A stretch of DNA of 64,000 nt from JAKPAM01 sp047601745. Its GTDB lineage: Bacteria > Pseudomonadota > Gammaproteobacteria > Burkholderiales > Burkholderiaceae_E. How positions within the stretch are numbered: the first letter of the stretch is position 1; each line of letters opens with the position of its first letter. Below, piece after piece: positions 9,106 through 17,879 of the stretch. The stretch covers positions 5,518,001-5,582,000 of the forward strand of contig JASGIS010000001.1 of the NCBI GenBank assembly GCA_047601745.1, in the 5' to 3' direction. The notes under the pieces were generated by a model that saw only the letters and a list, made by a program, of their open reading frames with translations, was not told the DNA's origin and did not search any database. The translations under genes were made by a program, and so were the position numbers.

Positions 9106-9785
9106 CTTTCGCCCAGATGACTGATGCCGATCTCGACCAGCGCGGCCCAGGCGATGCCGACCATCACGCCGGCCAGCACATCGCTGAAGAAGTGCACGCC
9201 CAGGTAGATGCGGGTCAATCCGATCGCACCGATCAGCGCGAGAAAGAAACCCCATATGACCGATCGGGACGCGAGGCCGGGTAATGGCCTGGCGATCAGG
9301 ATCGCGCAAGTGAAGTAGATCGCGGCCGAAGCCAGCGAATGGCCGCTCGGATACGAGAATCCCTGGATTTCCACGAGCCTGAGCGAGACGTCCGGCCGGG
9401 ACCGTTCGAAATAGAACTTGAGCGCCGCCGTCAGACCCGCGGCGCCGCCCGCCGCCAGCAACGCATGCGCGGCCAGGCGCGGCCTTCGATCGAGCACGAA
9501 GAACACGCACAGGAACGCGGTCAGGATGGCGAGCCCGGCTCCCGATCCCAGCGCCGTCACGTCGATGGCGATCGCGTTCAGCGCCGGCGTCCGATGTTCG
9601 ACGACCAGGGCCAGCAGCCGCTGATCGATCACACCGATCAACTCCTTCTGTCCGGCCAGCGCCTCCTGGACCTCGGAGGTCAGGATGATGAAGCTGCCGA
9701 CGAGAAGGCAGACGAAGCACCACGCGAACCACTTGCCGTCCTTGAGCTTCCTGGCGTGGTTCACGATCGGGCGGATCCGATCCAT
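9087..9785 (-). CDS. PAP2-family membrane phosphatase
   Basis: A 232-residue integral membrane phosphatase. The three PAP2 motifs are in order: KFYFERSRPD, YPSGHSLAS and RIYLGVHFFSDV, supplying the Lys/Arg, His and Arg-His-Asp residues of the active site, presumably facing the periplasm. Substrates in the family include phosphatidate, phosphatidylglycerol phosphate and undecaprenyl diphosphate; the sequence does not decide among them. The start is MDRIRPIVNHARK at 9785. The frame is open further upstream but runs antisense to nothing sensible and across the EamA gene. It is the middle gene of the EamA-PAP2-dgkA operon. Confidence 0.9.
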   Translation of the reverse strand: MDRIRPIVNHARKLKDGKWFAWCFVCLLVGSFIILTSEVQEALAGQKELIGVIDQRLLALVVEHRTPALNAIAIDVTALGSGAGLAILTAFLCVFFVLDRRPRLAAHALLAAGGAAGLTAALKFYFERSRPDVSLRLVEIQGFSYPSGHSLASAAIYFTCAILIARPLPGLASRSVIWGFFLALIGAIGLTRIYLGVHFFSDVLAGVMVGIAWAALVEIGISHLGERWNTRI

Positions 9786-9799
9786 CGAGGCTTGCGTCG

Positions 9800-10216
9800 T
9801 CAAAGCGTCATCAGCAGGACGCCGCTCGCGATCAATACGATCCCGACCCCGACTTTCCAGGTCAGCGGTTCGCCGAGGAACAGCATCGCGAAGATGACGA
9901 CGAGGACGACGCTGAGCTTGTCGATCGGCGCCACGCGCGACGCGGGCCCGAGTTGGAGCGCCCGATAGTAACAAAGCCACGACAGGCCCGTGGCCAGGCC
10001 GGAAAGCACGAGGAAGAGAACGCTCTTGGCGGGAAGCTGGGTCGGCCGAACCCACTCCTGGCGGATCGAGATCAGGATCGCGCTGGCCGCCAGAACGACG
10101 ATCGTTCGAATGAACGTCGCCAGGTTCGAATTGAGATCGGAGACGCCGACCTTTCCGAAGATCGCCGTCAAGGCCGCGAAGAACGCCGATCCCAGCGCGA
10201 ATACCTGCCAGTCCAT
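9800..10216 (-). CDS. Single-domain EamA/DMT-superfamily membrane protein
   Basis: A 138-residue protein with about five hydrophobic helices, equal to a single EamA repeat (MDWQVFALGSAFFAALTAIF at the start, FAMLFLGEPLTW and IVLIASGVLL at the end). Small DMT proteins of this size include the ArnE/ArnF lipid-carrier flippases and uncharacterised exporters. The ATG at 10216 is preferred over 10234 because GAGAAG precedes it. It is the first gene of the operon with PAP2 and dgkA, 14 bp before the PAP2 start, so a role with lipid carriers is plausible but unproven. Confidence 0.75.
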   Translation of the reverse strand: MDWQVFALGSAFFAALTAIFGKVGVSDLNSNLATFIRTIVVLAASAILISIRQEWVRPTQLPAKSVLFLVLSGLATGLSWLCYYRALQLGPASRVAPIDKLSVVLVVIFAMLFLGEPLTWKVGVGIVLIASGVLLMTL

Positions 10217-10771
10217 GGCACTTCTCGTCGTCATCGATCAATCGGACATCCTCTCACTTGCCGCGGATTCGATCCATGACCTCGATCAGATCGGCCAGGG
10301 TCGGTCTGCGGGCGGCGGCGTCCGGCACGCTCCGTCGCGGACGCGCCGGCAGGCGGCGAGGACATCCGTGTCAGCGACGGGTAGTGGCGAGTCGATGAGC
10401 GTAGACGGACGAACTTAGCCCTCGCTGAGCCGCGCGCCGGCAGCGCGGGGGCGCGTTTGCCGGCGGCTGCGACCGAAAGCGATCCCGATGATCGGGCGAC
10501 CGATCGGTTGAATTTCATCGAGGATGCCCCGATATACGGAAGGTCTCCTGCTCCTCGTATCGCGCGCCCGCGCGTCGTGCCGGCGCTGGTCTGTCACCGG
10601 TTCACGGCAGGCCCCCTCGGGGACGACCGCACGCCCTGAACTTGCGCCAGGGCAAGGCATCGACGTCGAAGTCTGAGCCAGCGCAATACGCGCGCAACGT
10701 GCAGCGCTTGACAATATGCTGGACGCAAGCTCTGTTTCATTTCCATCGTTCCGCTCGGAAGATCTCCCGAA
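10217..10771. other. Intergenic region, no gene seen
   Basis: This 555-bp divergent gap lies between the EamA operon and the ADCK-like gene. The open frames here have no recognisable protein content. One inverted repeat is present: CGCCGGCA at 10435-10442 and TGCCGGCG at 10458-10465 (8-bp perfect arms, 15-base spacer). It lacks a T-run on either side and was not assigned a function. Promoters for both flanking units must lie here, but none could be picked with confidence. Confidence 0.5.
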
Positions 10772-12325
10772 ATGCCCTCTTCGATGAATCGCGAACTCCT
10801 GCAGGCGATCGGCGTGGACCGGCTGGTGCCCGAATCACTGGCCCGCTGGCGGCCGCTGGTCTGCGACGGCGTACTGTTCTTCCTGGGCAATCTGGCCCCG
10901 CAGCGCCGCGCCGAAATCATGGCTGCGCAGCTCGCGCTGCCGGCCGATGCCGATCCCGGCCAGCGCATCATCGCGCTGCTGACCCAGTGTCCGACGCTGC
11001 ACAAGCTCGGCCAGGTGCTCGCGCGCAATCCGAGCCTGCCCGAGGCCTTGCGGCTGCGGCTGCAGGCACTCGAATCGATGCCCGCCCTGACGCCGATGCC
11101 GGTGCTGCTCGAGCACATCCGACGCGAACTGCCGGCCGATGCCGCGCTGACGATCGCCGACGAGGCGCTGGCCGAAGCCAGCGTCGCGGCCGTCGTGCCG
11201 TTCACCTGGCAGGAGGACGGCGAGCTGCGCCATGGCGTGTTCAAGGTGCTCAAGCCCGGCATCGAGGCCAGGTTGCGCGACGAGCTGGCCGTCTGGCTCG
11301 AGCTCGGCACCTACCTCGAGCGGCGCGCCGGCGAGCTGGGGCTGCCGCCGCTCGACTACCGCGACACGCTCGACAGCGTGGCCGAGCTGCTCGCCAACGA
11401 GGTACGCGTCGACAACGAACAGGCCAACCTGGCCGCCGCGGCCGAATTCCATGCCGGATCGAAGGACGTGGTCGTGCCGCGCCTGCTGCGGCGCTGGTGC
11501 ACGCCGCGCATGACGGCGATGGAGCGCGTGTTCGGCCGCAAGGTCACCGATGCCGAGCTGGCGCCGCAGGCACGCGCGAGGCTGGCCGATACCGCGGTGA
11601 CCGCCCTGCTGGCCGAGCCGTTCTGGAGCGGCGACGAGAACGTGTTCTTTCACGCCGACCCGCATGCCGGCAACCTGCTCGTGACCGACGACGGACGCCT
11701 GGCCGTCATCGACTGGGCGCTGGTGGCGCGCTTCTCCAAACACCAGCGCGAAGCCATCGTCGATGCCGTGCTCGGCGGCCTCACGCTCGACGCCGACCGG
11801 GTCTGCCGCGCGGTATCCAGTCTCGGCACGCTGCCGCCCGATCACCCGGTGCTGCGCGAGGCCGTGGAACGGGGGCTGCAGCAGGTGCGCCAGTTCAAGC
11901 TGCCGGGCTTCGGCTGGCTGGTCGCGCTGCTCGACGAGGTCGCGTCGCGAACCGAAGCGGGCTTCCGCAAGGACCTGATCCTGTTCCGCAAGCTCTGGGC
12001 CACGCTATCGGGCGTCATCAACGATCTGGCCGCCGAGCATCGGCCGGACAAGGCGTTGATCCTCTCGGGGCTCGAACACTTCGTCGCCGAGCTGCCCGGT
12101 CGCTACACGGCGCCGTTCGGCTCGCGCGCCTTCGACACCCACCTGTCCAACGCCGATCTGCTCAGGCTCTGGGCCACGCTCGGGCTGGTGGCCGCCCGAT
12201 ACTGGCGAGCCGGCCTCGGCATGATGGCCAATACGCTCAAGCAGTCCTGGTCGGGGAGCGATGCGCGACAGGACGGCCGACCGGCGCTGCCGGTCGGCGG
12301 ACCGCCGCGACTGGCCGCGGCCTGA
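10772..12325 (+). CDS. ABC1/AarF/UbiB (ADCK)-family kinase-like protein
   Basis: A 517-residue member of the atypical ABC1 kinase family linked to quinone biosynthesis and lipid homeostasis. Visible features are a KxGQ-type motif (HKLGQVLARNPSLP, about residues 73-86), the nucleotide-binding Lys in VFKVLKPGIE, the catalytic-loop equivalent FHADPHAGNLL and the metal-binding Asp in AVIDWAL. It is not a typical full-length UbiB, because no C-terminal membrane helices are obvious. It stands alone, with a 79-bp gap before the convergent MFS gene, and no ubiquinone genes are nearby. The specific role is unknown. Confidence 0.85.
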   Translation: MPSSMNRELLQAIGVDRLVPESLARWRPLVCDGVLFFLGNLAPQRRAEIMAAQLALPADADPGQRIIALLTQCPTLHKLGQVLARNPSLPEALRLRLQALESMPALTPMPVLLEHIRRELPADAALTIADEALAEASVAAVVPFTWQEDGELRHGVFKVLKPGIEARLRDELAVWLELGTYLERRAGELGLPPLDYRDTLDSVAELLANEVRVDNEQANLAAAAEFHAGSKDVVVPRLLRRWCTPRMTAMERVFGRKVTDAELAPQARARLADTAVTALLAEPFWSGDENVFFHADPHAGNLLVTDDGRLAVIDWALVARFSKHQREAIVDAVLGGLTLDADRVCRAVSSLGTLPPDHPVLREAVERGLQQVRQFKLPGFGWLVALLDEVASRTEAGFRKDLILFRKLWATLSGVINDLAAEHRPDKALILSGLEHFVAELPGRYTAPFGSRAFDTHLSNADLLRLWATLGLVAARYWRAGLGMMANTLKQSWSGSDARQDGRPALPVGGPPRLAAA

Positions 12326-12404
12326 GCGCCACGGTCGCCGCCGGCGGCCTGGTCGTCCGCAAGACCTCGTCCGGCGCTCGGCGGCCGTCGCGCGCCGCGC
12401 GGGC

Positions 12405-13616
12405 TCAGACCACTGCCAGCTCTTTCGGAAACGCGCGGATGCGCTGGCTCAGGTAGATCCCCAGCAGCAGCGCGAAACAGGTGAAGCCGAGCGCGGCCCG
12501 GAATCCGCCGATCTCGATCAGCCAGCCGGCGATCGCCGGGCCGATGAACTGGCCGCCGGCGAAGAACAACGTCGCATAGCTGAAGGCGATCGGAATGTAC
12601 TGCGGCGCGACCTGATCGGTGCTGGCGGCCTGGACCATCGTGAACGAGCCGTTCAGCGCGAGGCCGAACAGCACGAAGTGGAAGAAGAACGCCGGCAAGG
12701 TCTGCGAGAACATCGGCAGCGCCATGCCGGCGGTCAGCAGCGACAGCGTCAGCAGCAGCGTATTGCCGCGCCCCCAGCGGTCGGACAGCAAACCCCACAG
12801 CGGGCCGCTGATGACCGACAGCAGCCCGGACATCGACAGCAGCCAGCCGGCCGTGGTGCTGGCGACGCCGGACGCTTCGGCGAAGCTGATCATGAAGATC
12901 GCCTGCGCGATGTAGCTGACGCCGATGATGCCGTAGACCACGGCGACCGTCAGCACGCGGGGGTTGCGGTAGATGCGCCAGCGATCGGCGGCGGGCCGCG
13001 TCTGTCGGCCGGCGCCGCCGGCGGCCGGTGGATCCTTGGCGCCCAGCAGCACCAGCAGCGCCGCCACCGCGGTGACGGCCGCGAAGACGCCCCAGCTCAC
13101 CCGCCAGCCGACGGCGCCGAACAGCCTTATCAGCCAGGGGATCAGCAGGCCGATCAGGAACAGGCCCGCGCCGATGCCGGCCGTCATGTAGCCGATCATC
13201 AGGCCGCGGCGCTCCGGGTACCAGGTGACCAGCAGCGACAGCATCGGCGCGAAGCAATAAGCGGTACCGACGCCGAGCGCGAACATCAACACCGCGATCG
13301 GAAGATGGGAGCGGGCGACGGCCAGGCCGATGAAAGCCAGCATCACCAGCAGCAGGCCGCCGATGACGGTGTTGCGCGCCCCCCAGCGCGTGGCCGCCAC
13401 GCCGCCCGGCAGGATGAACAGGAAGTAACCCAGCGCGGTGATCGTGCCGAGGTTGCCGGCTTCACGATAGCCGAGCCCCAGTTCGGCGCGCATCGACGGC
13501 AGGATCAGTCCGTACGCGAGCCGGGCGAAGACGATCGCCACCATCGCCGTCAGCGAGGCGGCCAGCAGCAGGATGAGGGTATTGGGTCGCGAGGAATCGC
13601 TGCGGCTCGAGGCCAT
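12405..13616 (-). CDS. MFS transporter (YbfB/YjiJ-like)
   Basis: A 403-residue major facilitator with 12 predicted helices. The helix 2-3 loop is GGVAATRWGARN and the helix 8-9 loop is GLLSDRWGRGNT, both versions of the MFS signature. The first segment, MVAIVFARLAYGLILPSMRAELGL, is typical of the YbfB/YjiJ group. The start at 13616 has GGAG five bases upstream. It is the last gene of a probable AraC-aldehyde dehydrogenase-MFS operon (163-bp gap to the ALDH gene), so it may import or export the aldehyde-pathway compound. The substrate is unknown. Confidence 0.85.
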   Translation of the reverse strand: MASSRSDSSRPNTLILLLAASLTAMVAIVFARLAYGLILPSMRAELGLGYREAGNLGTITALGYFLFILPGGVAATRWGARNTVIGGLLLVMLAFIGLAVARSHLPIAVLMFALGVGTAYCFAPMLSLLVTWYPERRGLMIGYMTAGIGAGLFLIGLLIPWLIRLFGAVGWRVSWGVFAAVTAVAALLVLLGAKDPPAAGGAGRQTRPAADRWRIYRNPRVLTVAVVYGIIGVSYIAQAIFMISFAEASGVASTTAGWLLSMSGLLSVISGPLWGLLSDRWGRGNTLLLTLSLLTAGMALPMFSQTLPAFFFHFVLFGLALNGSFTMVQAASTDQVAPQYIPIAFSYATLFFAGGQFIGPAIAGWLIEIGGFRAALGFTCFALLLGIYLSQRIRAFPKELAVV

Positions 13617-13779
13617 GGTGTCTCCGTCGATTGGCGCCGTTCGGTCCGGCGGCGCGGTCGCTATTCTGGCCCGTCGCGCGAATCCGCGCCGACGACGCCG
13701 TCAGGCTTTCGCACCGTCGCCCCTCCGGAACCGCGCCTCCGGACGATCTCCCTGCGATCCGCGCCCGTCGCGGCGCGCG

Positions 13780-15198
13780 TCAGCCGCGCGCCACGTAGAT
13801 GGCCTGGGGCGCCATGTATTCGAGCAGACCGTCGATGCCGTTCTCGACGCCGCAGCCGCTCTGCTTGCGGCCGCCGAACGGGGTGTCCGGGCGCAGGTTC
13901 AGGTTCTGGTTGATCCACACCGTGCCGGTTTCGATGCGGCGGGCGATCTCGACGGCCTTGTTCGTGTCCTTCGCCCACACGGCGCCGGCCAGGCCGTATT
14001 CGCTGGCATTCGCACGGTCGATGACTTCGTCGACGTCGCGGAACTTCATCATCGGCAGGATCGGGCCGAACGCCTCTTCTTGCACCACCCGCGAGTCTTC
14101 CGGCGGATTGTCGACGATGGTGACCGGAATGAAATAACCGCCGTTGTCCGGCACGTCCGCGCCCTGCAGCAACGTGAGCCGGCTGTCCTTCGCGTCTTCG
14201 AGCAGGTTCAGCACGCGCTCGTACTGGCGCCGGTTCTGGATCGGCCCCAGCACCGTGCCCGGTTCGGCGCCGTCGCCGACCTTCACGGCCTTGGCGATCG
14301 CGGCGAGGCGGTCGCGCAGGCCGTCGTAGATGTCTTCGTGGACGTACAGCCGCTTGGTCGCGACGCAGATCTGCGAGCTGTTGTAGAAGGCGCCGAAGAA
14401 GATCTTCTGCGCGATCTCGTCGAGATCGACGTCGGGCATCACGATCGCGGCATCGTTGCCGCCCAGTTCGAGCGTGACGCGCTTCAGATCCTTGGCCGCC
14501 GAAGCCAGCACGCTCTTGCCGGTGGCGGTCGAACCGGTGAACGAGATCTTGGCGAAGCCCGGATGCGAGGTCATCTGCGGGCCGAGCTGGTCGCCGCCCG
14601 AGATGACGTTCAACACGCCGGCGGGAAAGACGTCGCGGAACAGTTCGCCCAGCTTGAGCGTGCACAACGGCGTGAACGGCGACGGCTTCAGCACCATCGT
14701 ATTACCGGCAACCAGCGCCGGCGCCACCTTCCACATCGACAGCGTCACCGGGAAATTCCACGGCGCGATCGCGCAGATGACGCCGAGCGGCACATAGCGC
14801 GTCTCGATCAGTTGCGCGTCGGAATCCTCGGAGACGAGCACCGGCGGCGACATCTGCGACACCGCTTGCATCCAGCGGGCGGCACCCTGGATTTCGTTCA
14901 GCGCGGCGTCGAGCGGACGACCCTGTTCGCGAGTGAACAGGCCGGCAAGCTCCTGCGCATTGGCGGCGATGAGCTCCCCGGCCCTGCGCACCATCGCCTG
15001 GCGTTGCTCAATCGGCGTATTGCGCCAGGTCTTGAAAGCCTTGCGGGCCGAGGCGACCGCCTCGTCCAATTGCGCGGGCGAACAGTCGGGGGCCTTCGCG
15101 AAAACCTGGCCGTTCGCGGGGTTGATCACGTCGATGGTCGCCTGGCTGGTGACGCCGCGGCCGTCGATCGTCATTTCATAGACGTCGTTGAAGATCAT
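13780..15198 (-). CDS. NAD(P)-dependent aldehyde dehydrogenase
   Basis: A 472-residue cytoplasmic ALDH-superfamily enzyme oxidising an aldehyde to the acid. Catalytic residues are Asn148 (APWNFP), Lys171, Glu244 (TLELGGND) and Cys278 (SSQICVATKR). FTGSTATGK is the cofactor-binding turn. The length is normal for the family. The ATG at 15198 overlaps the stop of the upstream AraC gene in an ATGA arrangement, so translation is probably coupled. Together with the MFS gene downstream and the acyl-CoA ligase of the divergent operon, it fits an aldehyde-acid-CoA ester catabolic route. The substrate is not identifiable. Confidence 0.93.
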   Translation of the reverse strand: MIFNDVYEMTIDGRGVTSQATIDVINPANGQVFAKAPDCSPAQLDEAVASARKAFKTWRNTPIEQRQAMVRRAGELIAANAQELAGLFTREQGRPLDAALNEIQGAARWMQAVSQMSPPVLVSEDSDAQLIETRYVPLGVICAIAPWNFPVTLSMWKVAPALVAGNTMVLKPSPFTPLCTLKLGELFRDVFPAGVLNVISGGDQLGPQMTSHPGFAKISFTGSTATGKSVLASAAKDLKRVTLELGGNDAAIVMPDVDLDEIAQKIFFGAFYNSSQICVATKRLYVHEDIYDGLRDRLAAIAKAVKVGDGAEPGTVLGPIQNRRQYERVLNLLEDAKDSRLTLLQGADVPDNGGYFIPVTIVDNPPEDSRVVQEEAFGPILPMMKFRDVDEVIDRANASEYGLAGAVWAKDTNKAVEIARRIETGTVWINQNLNLRPDTPFGGRKQSGCGVENGIDGLLEYMAPQAIYVARG

Positions 15199-16262
15199 CG
15201 GGGGTTGTCTTTCATCAGAGGTGATGCGGATTGAACGGAGGCCGGAGAAAGCCGAGGACAGCCGGTCAATTGATCCCGGTATTCGCCGGGGGATCTGGAG
15301 AACCAGCGCAGGCAGGCCCGGTGAAACGGACTCTGATCAGTGTAGCCCAGCAGATAGACGATCTCGGACAGCGAAATCCTCGGATCACGCAGATAACCGT
15401 GCGCGAGTTCGCGCCGGGTCCTGTCGACGATGTCGCTGAACGACGTCGCCTCCTCGTCGAGGCGGCGCTGGAACGTGCGGTCGCTCAAACCGAGATCCGC
15501 TGCGATCTGCGACCGCCGCGGCGTACCGTCCTGCAGGCGCTTGACGATCATGTCCTGCGCCCGGCTGCTGGTGGGCGCCCCTAACCTGTGTAGAACGAGT
15601 GCCGCCTGGTGATCATGCAGCGCGTTCAATTCGGGCGTCGCGGTAGGCAGCGGCGCTTCGAGGTCCTGCGTGCTTATCAGGAAGCCGTCGAAGCTCTGAT
15701 CGAAGCGCAGCGGACATCCATAAGCTCTGCGATGCGACGCGTCGTCCGGCGGTTCGGGACAACGAAACGAGGCGGCGACCGGCACGAATGAACGCCCCGT
15801 GACCCAGCGGCAGAACGAGAACAGCACGAGCAGCCCGTACTCGACCCGCTGGCGGGGAACCGATCGATGGCCGCCGGCATAATCGATCGTTGCCCATTGG
15901 CCGGCCTGATCGGGGACGAGGTCGACGATGACCTCATCGCTGACGATGCGCTGGTAGCGGATCAGCCGGCCGATACAGGTCTTCAGATCCGGGCTGCTCA
16001 TCATCGCGTAGCCGACGATGCCGTAATGGCCGGGGCTGACGAGATCGGGGGCGGCCAGTCCGATGTTCGGGTTACCGGATCGCTGCTGCGCGAGCCGCCA
16101 AAGCTCGTCGATTCTTTCCGCCGGCCAGCGACGATCCGCGTCCTGGAGCCATGCGGCGGACAAACCGACATCGGCCAGCAGGGACTCGACGTCGAGTCCC
16201 TGCGACGCCAGCATCGCGACCAGCGATCGCGTCCAGGACGACGAAAAACTCCAGGCCTTCAT
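15195..16262 (-). CDS. AraC-family transcriptional regulator
   Basis: A 355-residue regulator with an N-terminal arabinose-binding-type (PF12625-like) sensor domain of about 200 residues and a C-terminal AraC helix-turn-helix near 245-330 (RRSQIAADLGLSDRTFQRRL, then SLSEIVYLLGYTDQSPFHRA). OruR and ArgR-type catabolic regulators share this layout. It is co-transcribed with the ALDH gene through a 4-bp ATGA overlap and is divergent from the MHS transporter gene, 207 bp away. It therefore probably controls both arms of this locus in response to an imported acid or aldehyde. Confidence 0.9.
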   Translation of the reverse strand: MKAWSFSSSWTRSLVAMLASQGLDVESLLADVGLSAAWLQDADRRWPAERIDELWRLAQQRSGNPNIGLAAPDLVSPGHYGIVGYAMMSSPDLKTCIGRLIRYQRIVSDEVIVDLVPDQAGQWATIDYAGGHRSVPRQRVEYGLLVLFSFCRWVTGRSFVPVAASFRCPEPPDDASHRRAYGCPLRFDQSFDGFLISTQDLEAPLPTATPELNALHDHQAALVLHRLGAPTSSRAQDMIVKRLQDGTPRRSQIAADLGLSDRTFQRRLDEEATSFSDIVDRTRRELAHGYLRDPRISLSEIVYLLGYTDQSPFHRACLRWFSRSPGEYRDQLTGCPRLSPASVQSASPLMKDNPR

Positions 16263-16469
16263 GTTTTCATCCTAGCCCATCTCGCCGGGGCCGACAGCGC
16301 TCCGGCCGCTGCCCGCATTCCGGATTCCACGCGGTTCTGCTGGCTTTTCGCGTCAGTATTTTGGCTTCCCGAAGTCAATGATGCCGGCGGTCGGGCGAGG
16401 TACCTTCTCGCCCACGCGATGACAACGATCATCGCGATCGACAAGAGAACAAGGGGACATGCAACAGCG

Positions 16470-17810
16470 ATGAAAAATACCGACAGTGTCCGTCCGCTCA
16501 CGATGCGCGAGCGGCTGCGTTCATTGATTGCCGTCGTCTGCGGAAACTACCTGGAGTGGTTCGACTGGACGATGTACGTCATCTTCACCCCGTACATCGC
16601 GGCGACCTTCTTCGATCCGAACGACCGGGCCTCGGCGGTGCTCGCCACCCTCGCGGTGTTCGCGGTGGCGTTCGCCGCGCGCCCGCTCGGCGGCCTGCTG
16701 CTCGGTCGACTCGCCGACCGCAAGGGCCGCAAGACGGCCCTGGTGGTCGCGATGCTCATGATGGCCTTCGGCAGCCTGGCGATCGCCATCCTGCCCGGCT
16801 ACGACACCCTCGGCACCGCCGCATCGGTGATCCTCTTCCTGGTCCGGGTCTCCCAGGGCATCGCCCACGGCGGCGAGTCCGCCAGCGCCTACACCTACCT
16901 CGCCGAGATCGCGCCGAAGGACCGTCGCGGCCTATGGGGCAGTTCGATCATGATGACCGTCACCCTCGGTGTCATCTCGGCGACCGGCCTGGGCGCGCTG
17001 ATGACATCGATGCTCTCCAAGGAGCAGATGGGGACGTGGGGCTGGCGGGTGCCGTTCATCCTCGGCGCGCTGCTGGCAGCCCTGGCCCTGTGGATACGGC
17101 GTTCGGCGCGCGAGTCGGAGGTATTCGAAGGAGAAGGCGGCAAGTCCACGACGCAGCGCGTGATCACCAGACGGCAGGTCACCATCATCTCGGTGCGTCT
17201 GATCGCGTTGGGCGTGCTGACCCAGGTCCTCTACTACACCTGGGTCAGTTACTACGCCGCCTATGCGATCAATACCAAGGGCATGGAGGCCAAAGGCGCC
17301 TACCTGGCCAGCCTGGGCGCTCAGTTCATCGCCTTGATCGTGCTCCCCTTCATGGGCTACCTGTCCGACCGGATCGGCCGCCGCCGCTCTTATGTGATCT
17401 GGTCGCTGGCCGTCATCGCCGTGGTGTTTCCGACCTCCGCGATGCTCACTGCCGCGCCGATGTCGCTGTTCGTCGCGCAGACCCTCTGCCTGATCGTCTG
17501 GGCGATCCAGGCCTCGATCCACTCGACGGTCATGGCCGAGCAGGCCCCCACGGAGATCCGGGCCACCTCGGTGGGCGTCTTCTCCTCGGTCGCTGCCGCG
17601 TTGACCGGCGGTACCGCTCCGTACCTGAACACCTGGCTCACCGGCATGGGCCTGCAGTGGGTGTTCAGCGCCTACATCATCCTTCTGGCGGTGATCACCC
17701 TGATCGCCGTGAAATTCATGCCGGAGACCGCGGGTCTGGGGATGGATGAGGTCCCGCTGCCGGGAGAGCCCTACCTCGAGAAGCCGATCAAGGCTGCCGT
17801 CGCGCACTGA
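16470..17810 (+). CDS. MHS-family (MFS) proton symporter for an organic acid
   Basis: A 446-residue transporter of the metabolite:H+ symporter family, which includes alpha-ketoglutarate, citrate and proline/betaine permeases. Diagnostic parts are VVCGNYLEWFDWTMY in helix 1, the RPLGGLLLGRLADRKGRK loop, SQGIAHGGESASAYTYLAE in helix 4 and GYLSDRIGRRRS in the second half. About 12 helices are evident. ATG 16470 was chosen because MHS proteins start about 20-30 residues before the first helix; ATG 16419 is an alternative. It is followed 69 bp later by an acyl-CoA ligase, which would activate the imported acid. Confidence 0.88.
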   Translation: MKNTDSVRPLTMRERLRSLIAVVCGNYLEWFDWTMYVIFTPYIAATFFDPNDRASAVLATLAVFAVAFAARPLGGLLLGRLADRKGRKTALVVAMLMMAFGSLAIAILPGYDTLGTAASVILFLVRVSQGIAHGGESASAYTYLAEIAPKDRRGLWGSSIMMTVTLGVISATGLGALMTSMLSKEQMGTWGWRVPFILGALLAALALWIRRSARESEVFEGEGGKSTTQRVITRRQVTIISVRLIALGVLTQVLYYTWVSYYAAYAINTKGMEAKGAYLASLGAQFIALIVLPFMGYLSDRIGRRRSYVIWSLAVIAVVFPTSAMLTAAPMSLFVAQTLCLIVWAIQASIHSTVMAEQAPTEIRATSVGVFSSVAAALTGGTAPYLNTWLTGMGLQWVFSAYIILLAVITLIAVKFMPETAGLGMDEVPLPGEPYLEKPIKAAVAH

Positions 17811-17879
17811 ATCTGCGATGCTGTCGCACCGAATCCGGATCAACGCCCCCATCAACGACAATCAGAGACACGACGCATC

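Noticed and set aside
9105..9732. Longer dgkA frame extending through the PAP2 gene
   Set aside because: The extra residues are out-of-frame translation of the PAP2 gene; GTG at 9103-9105 gives the normal 119-residue DgkA.
10415..10714. Small minus-strand frame in the gap before the ADCK gene
   Set aside because: Translation lacks any family resemblance, has no ribosome site, and the region behaves as ordinary non-coding GC-rich DNA.
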